Below, piece by piece: positions 1 to 5,078 of a stretch of DNA of 5,078 nucleotides. The notes beneath the pieces were generated by a model. It was given only the letters and a program-made list of their open reading frames with translations. It was not told where the DNA came from and did no database searches. Source of the stretch: Helicobacteraceae bacterium (GTDB lineage Bacteria; Campylobacterota; Campylobacteria; Campylobacterales; SZUA-545); the NCBI GenBank assembly GCA_031273735.1, contig JAISRI010000004.1, forward strand, positions 1-5,078, given 5' to 3'. The translations under genes were made by a program, and so were the position numbers. The first letter of the stretch is position 1, and the number at the start of each line of letters is the position of its first letter.

Positions 1-114
1 AACGCGGCGCGAGGCGATGAAATAGGCGCGATATTAGCCTTTGCCGCAGAGTTACGAAAAGCCTCTTCGTTGCCTATATTGATCGAAGCTAAAGTAAAAC
101 CCGTCTATCCGTAA
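1..114 (+). CDS. 3' end of an unidentified gene (partial, 37 codons)
   Basis: The frame is open from base 1 and stops at TAA 112-114. It gives 37 residues, starting NAARGDEIGAILAF and ending PILIEAKVKPVYP. The alternating, well-behaved residue mix (AILAFAAELRKA, then a hydrophobic strand PILIEAKV) looks like a genuine protein C-terminus: a helix, then a final beta strand. The tail weakly resembles the end of thiamine-diphosphate-dependent decarboxylase/synthase proteins, which often finish with a 'P-x-L-I-E-V-x-V' strand. That is only a pattern impression over about 15 residues and not an identification. The gene lies upstream of the glycan operon on the same strand, separated from it by about 400 bases without an intact gene. 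The N-terminal bulk is outside the window. Confidence 0.55.
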   Translation, partial: NAARGDEIGAILAFAAELRKASSLPILIEAKVKPVYP

Positions 115-270
115 AATTAAATACGTTAAGCGCGGCGTTATTGATACTCGCGATTTTGCGTTAGGCGCAATCCTATTCGAGACGCTTAAAACGGCGCAAA
201 TAACGCGACGTACGGATTTTTTCCGTCTAAAAACTACCGCTAAACGTTGATTATTTCTTAGCGATTGCCT

Positions 271-503
271 AAGAGCGATAAATGTATTATTTCGCTTGAA
301 AAGCATAACCGTGTTGGCGTTATAAGATCGGCGATCGCGGATACTTTACGGATTTTGTAGCGTTCAAGCGGATCAACGGGCTTTTATCCGCTTTAAGCTG
401 AATTGGACTAAAGATTGGTTTTGTTATTGCGGCTGATTCGCAAGCGCATTTACAAAACTTCCATAAGGTTGACGCAAATGTAACTCTCGAAACGATCGAA
501 TAA
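271..503 (+). pseudogene. Decayed glycosyltransferase-like gene remnant
   Basis: No intact gene lies between 115 and 523, but the plus strand holds protein-like fragments in shifting frames. From 309 to the TAA at 501-503 one frame reads DRGYFTDFVAFKRINGLLSA, then an in-frame TGA at 399-401, then IGLKIGFVIAADSQAHL and ends TLETIE. Just upstream, another frame (from 271) reads KHNRVGVIR. Joined across a frameshift near 325-330, these give 'RVGV-IR-(x)GD-(x)-GYF(T)D', which resembles the VGVHIRRGDY-type motif of alpha-1,2-fucosyltransferase-like and related glycosyltransferase proteins. The following 'GLKIGFVIAADS' resembles their 'KKIVFLICSNE' strand. The later 'CDYIIGPPST' motif is missing, so the 3' part appears deleted. 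Another frame without a start codon (98-250, e.g. GVIDTRDFALGAILFETLK) may be an earlier piece. The family assignment is an inference from motifs, and chance open frames remain possible. Confidence 0.42.
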
Positions 504-511
504 GCGCAAAG

Positions 512-520
512 TGGTATAAT
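512..520 (+). promoter_or_regulatory. Extended -10 promoter of the glycan operon
   Basis: TGGTATAAT contains a perfect -10 hexamer (TATAAT, 515-520) preceded by the TGN extension. No good -35 hexamer lies 16-18 bases upstream (acgatc at 492-497). The TTGACG at 469-474 is 40 bases away and too far. Housekeeping promoters of Campylobacterota typically have a strong -10 and no conserved -35, so this is a credible promoter. Transcription would begin near 526-528, about 30 bases before the preferred start of the radical SAM gene. Confidence 0.6.
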
Positions 521-540
521 TATGTGGTAATTCAACAATT

Positions 541-546
541 AGGAAG
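541..546 (+). promoter_or_regulatory. Ribosome binding site that decides the radical SAM gene start
   Basis: AGGAAG lies 10 bases before the ATG at 557. The longer reading frame begins with GTG at 524, which would fall at or before the predicted transcription start (about 527) and has no purine-rich site before it. This favours ATG 557. Confidence 0.55.
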
Positions 547-556
547 CAAAGCCAAA

Positions 557-1684
557 ATGGGTATTTTACGAAAAATGTGGCATTTGCTACCTCGTGAAAG
601 ACGTTGGGCAATCGCTAGGAGTATTTCGTTTTCTTGGTTATATCACAAAACATTTACGCGTCGTGCTTTGCTTGCTTCAAGACCGCATAAATTCAATATG
701 CTTAGGATAGAGATTACCGATCGATGCAATCTTCGATGTAATTATTGTCCAAGAAGTTTAGGTATAGATGGCAAAAACGGCGATATGGATTTTGAAACTT
801 TTAAGAAAATAGTTGATTATTGCGCAAAAAAAGGCGTTGAAATTTATGCGTTTATTGGCATAGGAGAACCGACGTTATATCCTAATTTGGTCGAAGCTGT
901 CGCGTATGTGAAAAATCAAGTTCCAAACGCGACGATCGGTTTTAATACAAATGGTATTCGTTTAAGTTACGAGCTTGGACGCGAACTTTCCGTAGCGGGA
1001 TTAACTAGAATTACGATTTCAATCAACGCAACTTCAAAAGAGCAATATAAACGATTAAACGGACTAGATATTTATGATAAGGTAGTGAAAAATACGCAGG
1101 ATTTCTTACGCGCCGTTAATGAATCGGAAAAACGCGTCAAGGTTTTACTTAACGTTATGTGCGGCAGAGTTAATTGTAAAGAGCAAGTCGAAGCTTTTAA
1201 ATCTTTTTGGAAACCTTTTTTAGGAGAATGCGGAGCGATCGGAGAGGTAGAGCTTGGCAATTGGGGAGGATTAATTGACGCCGAAAAGTTAATTGAAAAT
1301 GAAATAACGGCGCGAGGCGAAGAGATTACGCGCACACCCCAAAAACTATTAAACCTTGAAACGACAAAAGAGAACGACATTTTTTGCAAACGCTATCCTT
1401 GCCTTCTTTTACTAGAAGCATATAACATTGCCGGTAATGGCGAAGCGCTTCCGTGTTGTAGTTTGCCGTCAAGTTCGCTTGGAGATTTGAAGCTCGGTAA
1501 TATCGCGGATCAATCGCTTGAAGAGATATATTATGGGCAGAAATCTAAAGAGTTGTGGCGCAAGAATTTAAATTGCGAACTTTACAGACTTTCACCATGC
1601 AAAGAGTGTAGCGGATGGAGTTGGCATGCGAATGTTTGGTGGCGAAATCCGTTTTATCCGCTATTTGGAACAAAATGGTTTTGA
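557..1684 (+). CDS. Radical SAM/SPASM domain protein
   Basis: This is a cytoplasmic iron-sulfur enzyme of the radical SAM superfamily; its substrate is not identifiable. ATG 557 gives 375 residues. The frame is open back to a GTG at 524 (386 residues), rejected because of promoter and RBS position. The [4Fe-4S] motif is CNLRCNYC (Cys57, Cys61, Cys64), preceded by the strand LRIEITDR. The SAM-contacting 'GGEP-like' motif is GIGEPTLYP (about 101-109), and the next strand is GFNTNG. The C-terminal third is of SPASM/twitch type: cysteines at about 277 and 282, then GNGEALPCC (300, 301), LGNI, SLEEIY, and PCKEC (348, 351). These could hold at least one auxiliary cluster. SPASM proteins include peptide-maturation enzymes and many of unknown function in glycan loci. 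No precursor peptide gene is visible nearby, so a role on a sugar or lipid-linked intermediate is possible but unproven. It is the first gene after the promoter and is AT-rich compared with the genes from 2845 on. Confidence 0.9.
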   Translation: MGILRKMWHLLPRERRWAIARSISFSWLYHKTFTRRALLASRPHKFNMLRIEITDRCNLRCNYCPRSLGIDGKNGDMDFETFKKIVDYCAKKGVEIYAFIGIGEPTLYPNLVEAVAYVKNQVPNATIGFNTNGIRLSYELGRELSVAGLTRITISINATSKEQYKRLNGLDIYDKVVKNTQDFLRAVNESEKRVKVLLNVMCGRVNCKEQVEAFKSFWKPFLGECGAIGEVELGNWGGLIDAEKLIENEITARGEEITRTPQKLLNLETTKENDIFCKRYPCLLLLEAYNIAGNGEALPCCSLPSSSLGDLKLGNIADQSLEEIYYGQKSKELWRKNLNCELYRLSPCKECSGWSWHANVWWRNPFYPLFGTKWF

Positions 1685-1742
1685 GAAAGTTTGCGTTAGC
1701 GCGTCAAATTTTGGTTTTGCCGCAATTCTTTAACGGCTTAAG

Positions 1743-1748
1743 AAAGGA
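1743..1748 (+). promoter_or_regulatory. Ribosome binding site of the family-2 glycosyltransferase
   Basis: AAAGGA ends 6 bases before ATG 1755, an ordinary strong Shine-Dalgarno. The 70-base gap after the radical SAM gene contains neither a clear promoter nor a hairpin followed by a T run, so read-through is expected. Confidence 0.7.
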
Positions 1749-1754
1749 ATCTAT

Positions 1755-2843
1755 ATGGCTATCCCTGTAGTTAGCTTTTGTATTCCGACATATAATCGCG
1801 CCGAGCGCGTTTGTGCGCTCGTAACGTCAATTCTAAGTTGCGAGCGAGACGATATAGAGGTTTGCGTTAATGATAACGCCTCGACAGATAATACTAAAGA
1901 AATATTGAGTCATATAAACGATTCGCGATTTAAGTTTTTTGAGAATGAAGCAAATATTGGAATGTATAAAAATATGGTTATATCAATTTCTCGCGCTAGC
2001 GGCAAGTACGCGTTTTATTGCAACGATCGCGACCTTATCATAGCGGAGAACATACCAAGGTTATGCGATTTTTTATCAAATTATGATTTAGTTTATGTTT
2101 ATTGCGGCGAGGTTTTTAAAGAAATAATCTATGAAAATTATTGCGATAGCGTTACTAATCTCTATTTTTTTCGCCATCCAAGCGGAGAGATTTTTGGAAC
2201 GCGTTATTTGGCGCAGATTGATTTGAAATACTATCTTGAGTTGTCGGAAGATTCTCCTTATATGCTTGCGTTTCGATTTATTTTCTTATCAGTTGCTATG
2301 AAGGGCAAAACGGCGTGTTTACCAAACGTCTATTGGGAAGCGCCAAGTATGGATTTTTTGGATAAAAACCCGTCTAGATCTCAGTTAAAAAGCGGAGCGC
2401 ATCCCTGTATATATTTTATTCCGAGAGATATGTCGAAGATTTTTCTCTTTGACGCCAATCACCTTGCTAACATAGGCGCATTTACCAAATCAGAACTAAG
2501 TAATATTTTATACATACAATATAAAAAACGCGCGATACAGTCTCTAACTTTTTATATTGATTCAATGTCATGCGATACAATTACAATGCGGTATAGTTAT
2601 AATGGAAAAACGCATACAGGACCACTTGACTGGATTAAGAGGTATTTTGTAGATTTTTATCAACCATATCGTAAATCTAATATTTATAATTATAATACTA
2701 TAGTTCAACGATTCAAGATATATTTATTTAATATTTATATGTTGCAATGGTTTTTGTTTTATAAACTTAAACGTATGTTATTAAAAAATAGATTTATCTA
2801 CTCGCTTAATCTATTGCGTCGGCGCATATTTAATAAAGACTAA
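1755..2843 (+). CDS. Glycosyltransferase family 2 (GT-A fold)
   Basis: This protein probably transfers a sugar from a nucleotide-sugar donor onto a growing surface glycan on the cytoplasmic face of the membrane. It has 362 residues. The N-terminal 100 residues are a textbook GT2 nucleotide-binding domain: VVSFCIPTYNRAERV (5-19), VCVNDNASTDNT (36-47), the NIGMYKNM segment (68-75), and NDRD (90-93) in the place of the metal-binding DxD. The acceptor-side half (about 110-362) is much less conserved; it is rich in Tyr, Phe and Asn and basic at the C-terminus (KLKRMLLKN, NLLRRRIFN), which suits a peripheral membrane association. There is no clear transmembrane helix. The donor and acceptor sugars cannot be deduced. 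The 3' part is extremely AT-rich (23 G/C in 120 bases at 2641-2760), unlike the gene that follows, suggesting a different recent history. Its stop codon is one base from the next start, so the two genes are probably translationally coupled. Confidence 0.88.
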   Translation: MAIPVVSFCIPTYNRAERVCALVTSILSCERDDIEVCVNDNASTDNTKEILSHINDSRFKFFENEANIGMYKNMVISISRASGKYAFYCNDRDLIIAENIPRLCDFLSNYDLVYVYCGEVFKEIIYENYCDSVTNLYFFRHPSGEIFGTRYLAQIDLKYYLELSEDSPYMLAFRFIFLSVAMKGKTACLPNVYWEAPSMDFLDKNPSRSQLKSGAHPCIYFIPRDMSKIFLFDANHLANIGAFTKSELSNILYIQYKKRAIQSLTFYIDSMSCDTITMRYSYNGKTHTGPLDWIKRYFVDFYQPYRKSNIYNYNTIVQRFKIYLFNIYMLQWFLFYKLKRMLLKNRFIYSLNLLRRRIFNKD

Positions 2844-2844
2844 A

Positions 2845-3663
2845 ATGCAAATACGCCAAACTTTTATTTTTAGATTATTCAAGCTACTTCGCAACGCCGT
2901 ATCTTCGCATACTGGTCGTAAACATGACGCTTTGCGGCTTTTTGCCGATATGCTGTTTAAGGACTATCGCTTAGCGTGGGCTGATTGGGATTGGCAGAAG
3001 GATAAAACTTTTAACGACTACTTGGATCGTTTTGGCGAACGCGGCGGTTTTAATACGCATCGCAAATGGACGTTAAAACAACTTTTACGCTTAACGGTTT
3101 TTGTGGAGGGCGATACCGCCGAATGCGGCGTTTTCAAAGGCGCCTCTTCCTACCTAATCTGCGCGGCAAACGACTATATTACGGGGGGGGGGGGAACGCC
3201 CGACGCCTCTCGCGAAGATAGTATGATTAAAATTCACCATATATTTGATAGCTTTGAAGGCGTAAGCGCGCCGACTTCGGAGGATAACGACTATTGGGCG
3301 AAAGGCGATCTCTCTGCGGGCGAAGCGATCGTCCGCGAAAATCTCGCGTCTTTTATCGATCGCGTTCGTCTTTATGAAGGTTGGATTCCGTCGCGATTTG
3401 CCGAAGTCGCCGATCGTAAGTTTAGTTTTGTTCATATCGACGTAGATATGCACGATCCGACGCGAGATTCTCTCGCGTTCTTTTACGATCGAATGAGCGG
3501 CGGAGGGATTATTTTATGCGACGATTACGGTTCCCCATTTTGCCCGGGCGCTACCAAAGCGTGCGATGATTTTTTCGCGGACAAAACAGAAAAAATGATC
3601 GCTCTTGCCGACGGCGGGGCGTTTATGATCAAGGGAGTTAAAACCGCCGTTAGCGGCGTTTAA
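2845..3663 (+). CDS. TylF/MycF-family O-methyltransferase, probably phase-variable
   Basis: This is a SAM-dependent methyltransferase of the macrocin O-methyltransferase (TylF/MycF) family, whose known members methylate sugar hydroxyls. In this locus it probably O-methylates a glycan residue. It has 272 residues, typical for the family. Visible motifs are the SAM-binding loop GDTAECGVFKGASSY (89-103), HIFDSFEGV (132-140), HIDVDMHDPTRDSL (197-210) and LCDDYG (224-229). Asp199, Asp226 and Asp227 are the likely metal ligands and catalytic acids of the family. The start is TAAAATG, where the stop of the glycosyltransferase gene almost touches the ATG; no strong own RBS is seen, so coupling is likely. 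Codons 113-117 contain an uninterrupted run of 12 G, in the linker between the SAM-binding helix and the next strand. A change of one G truncates the protein at 125-126 residues, removing all catalytic Asp residues. As sequenced the gene is in the ON frame. GC content is clearly higher than in the two genes before it. Confidence 0.9.
   Translation: MQIRQTFIFRLFKLLRNAVSSHTGRKHDALRLFADMLFKDYRLAWADWDWQKDKTFNDYLDRFGERGGFNTHRKWTLKQLLRLTVFVEGDTAECGVFKGASSYLICAANDYITGGGGTPDASREDSMIKIHHIFDSFEGVSAPTSEDNDYWAKGDLSAGEAIVRENLASFIDRVRLYEGWIPSRFAEVADRKFSFVHIDVDMHDPTRDSLAFFYDRMSGGGIILCDDYGSPFCPGATKACDDFFADKTEKMIALADGGAFMIKGVKTAVSGV
3183..3194 (+). repeat. G12 homopolymer, predicted phase-variation switch
   Basis: Twelve consecutive G follow AC within the TylF-like gene and encode the end of Thr113 and Gly114-117. 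With 13 G the frame reaches TAG at 3219-3221 (125 residues); with 11 G it reaches TGA at 3224-3226 (126 residues). Tracts of 8 or more G inside glycan genes are known hypermutable switches in Campylobacter and Helicobacter. The length here may be a consensus of a mixed population or an assembly estimate. Confidence 0.85.
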
Positions 3664-3695
3664 TTTAGAGAGACTCAGCGAATCAAGGTAAAATA

Positions 3696-3782
3696 ATGCG
3701 TTTTGTAAAAATTGCGTTAATGGGTTTTGGCGTTTACGGCGAAAGCGAACAGTTTGTATGGAAGGCAATAAAATATGAATAA
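3696..3782 (+). CDS. Possible 28-residue leader ORF or gene relic
   Basis: ATG 3696 opens a 28-codon frame ending at TAA 3780-3782. It begins MRFVKIALMGFGVYGESE and ends WKAIKYE. AAGGT at 3685-3689 stands at Shine-Dalgarno distance. Its stop lies 8 bases inside the following methyltransferase gene, an arrangement that could couple translation of the two. 'VKIALMGFGVYGE' resembles the first strand and glycine loop of a Rossmann-type or GT-B protein, so this could also be the stump of a lost gene. No known small protein is recognised. It fills most of the 111-base gap between two otherwise tightly packed genes. Confidence 0.3.
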   Translation: MRFVKIALMGFGVYGESEQFVWKAIKYE

Positions 3783-4509
3783 TATTGAATCGCGTAAAGC
3801 GCGTTGGTTTCGCTTGTTTTACGAGAAAATTTGCGGTAGCGAACCGAACATTAACATACTGCATCGGCAATATTTGGCGATATATCAATTAAAACCGCAA
3901 TTAAAGGAAATTTTGCAAGATTTTCGCGGCGTTTGTTTGGATTTTGGTTGCGGCAAACAACCGTATAGAACTTATATGCCGAATATATCGCGTTATATTG
4001 GGGCGGATATTGCTCCGATCGAAGGCGTTGATCTCGTAATTAAAGATAATGTTCTACCTCCGACGGGCGAGATTGATTGCGTTCTTTCTACCCAAGTTTT
4101 AGAACACGCGCAAGCCGCCGCGATCTTCGCGCAAGTTTTTGATCGCGTAAAAACGGGGGGAGGGGGCAGAATTGCGATCTCCGTTCCGTTTTTATATCAC
4201 GCGCACGGTTTGCCGTTTGATTTTCGCCGCTTTACAAAGGAGGGCTTGAGTGCGTGGATTGAATCTTTCGGGTTAAAGATCGAGCGCGTTCAAACGCAAG
4301 GCGGCATAGGTTCCACAATAACGATTCTCTTTCTGTCGTGGTTAGACGCAAATACGACAAGGGGCGCGATTGGCAAAACAATCAAACTGTTTGGATTGCC
4401 GCTATTTATTCCTTTTACTTTTTGTTGCAATTTGATCGGCATAGCGCTAGATAAACTTGATCATACGGAATCCTTTTATAATAACGCGATCGTAGTCGCG
4501 CGAAAATAG
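3775..4509 (+). CDS. Class I SAM-dependent methyltransferase (Methyltransf_11 type)
   Basis: This is a cytoplasmic SAM-dependent methyltransferase with 244 residues. The Rossmann-fold signs are VCLDFGCGKQPYR (53-65, motif I), GADI with Asp78 as the likely ribose-binding acid, DCVLSTQVLEH (101-111, motif post II) and RIAISVPF (131-138). The text following VPF, with YHAHGLPFDFRRFTKEGL (141-158), is typical of methyltransferases that sit in polysaccharide and glycosyltransferase clusters. The start has GGAAGG (3760-3765) 9 bases before the ATG. The motif normally written 'LKPGGR' appears here as VKTGGGGR; the extra glycines come from a G-rich tract (4155-4166). A hydrophobic stretch at about 205-226 (FGLPLFIPFTFCCNLIGIAL) could touch the membrane. 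The target, such as a sugar hydroxyl, carboxyl or lipid-linked glycan, is not determinable. The C-terminus lies 4 bases from the next glycosyltransferase start. Confidence 0.85.
   Translation: MNNIESRKARWFRLFYEKICGSEPNINILHRQYLAIYQLKPQLKEILQDFRGVCLDFGCGKQPYRTYMPNISRYIGADIAPIEGVDLVIKDNVLPPTGEIDCVLSTQVLEHAQAAAIFAQVFDRVKTGGGGRIAISVPFLYHAHGLPFDFRRFTKEGLSAWIESFGLKIERVQTQGGIGSTITILFLSWLDANTTRGAIGKTIKLFGLPLFIPFTFCCNLIGIALDKLDHTESFYNNAIVVARK
4155..4166 (+). repeat. Interrupted G tract (G6-A-G5) in the second methyltransferase
   Basis: Twelve bases, six G, one A and five G, follow AC and encode Gly127-130 after Thr, with the same 'T-G-G-G-G' output and phase as the G12 tract in the upstream methyltransferase. 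The A should greatly lower slippage. It may be a stabilised former switch or simply a glycine-rich motif. Confidence 0.6.
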
Positions 4510-4513
4510 CGAT

Positions 4514-5078
4514 ATGTCTAAAAGGTTGGTTATTTTTGCCTCTTCGTTAAATCGCGGCGGAGCGGAGCGGCAACTTGTAGCGTTGGCGAAGGAGCTAAAA
4601 AAACGCGGACAGGAGGTAGCCGTAGCGATCTATTACGACAAAAGCGAGTTTGATCGGGAGTTAATCGACGCGGGCGTCGCAATCTACTATTTACGAAAGA
4701 AATTAGGCGTTTGGCGGCTGCCGTTTGCGCTAATAAGGCTTGCGAAAATGTTGCGATCGCTTAAACCAAGCGCGATTTATTCGTTTATGGATTCGCCAAA
4801 TATCTTTGTAGCTTTATTAAAACCGTTTTTACGAGGCGCTAAAATTGTATGGGGCATTCGATCCACCGTTAATAACGAATACGGTTTTTTGAACGCGCTC
4901 GGCGCTAAATTAGAGACGCTTTTTAGCCGTTTTCCCGATCTTATCGTCGCCAACTCTAGCGCGGGCAGAGAGCTATGTATCAAAAAAGGTTTTCCAAAAG
5001 ATAAAATCGTCGTCGTAGAAAACGGGATCGATACCGAGCGCTTTAACTACGATCCAAAAGGAGCCAAAAGAGTAAGAA
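4514..5078 (+). CDS. Glycosyltransferase family 4 type (GT-B), N-terminal part, runs off the window
   Basis: ATG 4514 opens a frame of at least 188 codons with no stop before the right edge. The N-terminus SKRLVIFASSLNRGGAERQ is the standard GT-B start: a beta strand, then the 'GGAER' glycine loop, then the helix LVALAKELKKRG and the strand EVAVAIYY. Near the end, DLIVANSSAGRELCIKKG (142-159) followed by VVVENGIDTERF (166-177) is the hallmark inter-domain segment of family 4 glycosyltransferases ('vi.NGiD...F'). The donor-binding C-terminal domain with its E-x7-E motif lies beyond the window. It probably adds a sugar to the same glycan. There is no clear RBS; the 4-base gap after the methyltransferase stop indicates translational coupling. 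Base usage matches the methyltransferases, not the AT-rich genes at the front of the operon. Confidence 0.9.
   Translation, partial: MSKRLVIFASSLNRGGAERQLVALAKELKKRGQEVAVAIYYDKSEFDRELIDAGVAIYYLRKKLGVWRLPFALIRLAKMLRSLKPSAIYSFMDSPNIFVALLKPFLRGAKIVWGIRSTVNNEYGFLNALGAKLETLFSRFPDLIVANSSAGRELCIKKGFPKDKIVVVENGIDTERFNYDPKGAKRVR

Noticed and set aside
212..226. Hairpin ACGGA-TTTTT-TCCGT as a possible terminator after the first gene
   Set aside because: The stem is only 5 bp and is followed by CTAAAA and not a T run; the T-rich part is the loop. Too weak to call.
52..306. Minus-strand open frame of 84 residues
   Set aside because: It overlaps the real plus-strand gene end, is Arg/Ser-rich with no domain-like pattern, and lies opposite protein-like plus-strand fragments; it looks like a shadow.
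469..474. TTGACG as a -35 box
   Set aside because: It is 40 bases from the TATAAT at 515, far outside the 16-18 base spacing needed.
320..538. Minus-strand open frame of 72 residues starting with TTG
   Set aside because: It lies opposite the decayed plus-strand gene and the promoter, has no RBS that I can see and no recognisable motif; the plus-strand reading at 309-503 is more protein-like.
3154..3453. Minus-strand open frame across the G12 tract
   Set aside because: It is antisense to well-conserved methyltransferase motifs and has no features of its own; it is a by-product of codon bias.
3514..3888. Minus-strand open frame of 124 residues spanning two genes
   Set aside because: It covers the end of one methyltransferase and the start of the next, both well supported on the plus strand, and shows no domain.
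4777..4983. Minus-strand open frame of 68 residues
   Set aside because: It is antisense to the clear GT-B glycosyltransferase; it has no motif.

Overview
The window looks like part of a surface-glycan (O-antigen, LOS or capsule type) biosynthesis locus of a Gram-negative bacterium. The likely group is Campylobacterota (epsilonproteobacteria). This rests on a long in-frame poly-G tract inside a sugar-modification type gene (the classic contingency-locus design of Campylobacter and Helicobacter), a perfect TATAAT -10 box with no clear -35, and an AT-leaning but CGATCG-rich base composition. The taxonomic call is an inference; no rRNA or tRNA gene is present to test it.

Layout. Positions 1-114 hold the last 37 codons of a gene that enters from the left. 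Positions 115-523 hold no intact gene. The plus strand there carries pieces of protein-like reading frame, best at 309-503 with one internal stop, that look like a decayed glycosyltransferase gene. A promoter with an extended -10 box sits at 512-520. It drives a plus-strand run of genes: a radical SAM/SPASM enzyme (start preferred at 557), a family-2 glycosyltransferase (1755-2843), a TylF/MycF-type O-methyltransferase (2845-3663), a possible 28-codon leader ORF (3696-3782), a class I SAM methyltransferase (3775-4509), and the N-terminal half of a GT-B (family 4 type) glycosyltransferase that runs off the right edge (4514 to 5078). Gaps are 70, 1, 111 (holding the small ORF) and 4 bases, and no convincing terminator is visible, so a single operon is likely.

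How it may work together. Two glycosyltransferases build a glycan and two SAM-dependent methyltransferases cap or modify it. The radical SAM enzyme may make an unusual modification on a precursor or aglycone, but its substrate cannot be told from sequence. The most interesting element is a run of exactly 12 G at 3183-3194 inside the TylF-like gene. Gain or loss of one G puts a stop codon within about 30 bases, so the gene should switch ON and OFF by slipped-strand mispairing; as sequenced it is ON. The next methyltransferase has a 12-base G tract in the same codon context, broken by one A, which may be a locked former switch.

Base composition is mosaic. The radical SAM and family-2 glycosyltransferase genes are much more AT-rich (for example 23 G/C of 120 bases at 2641-2760) than the downstream methyltransferase (64 of 120 at 3301-3420). 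This fits block-wise acquisition of part of the locus, next to a decayed gene.
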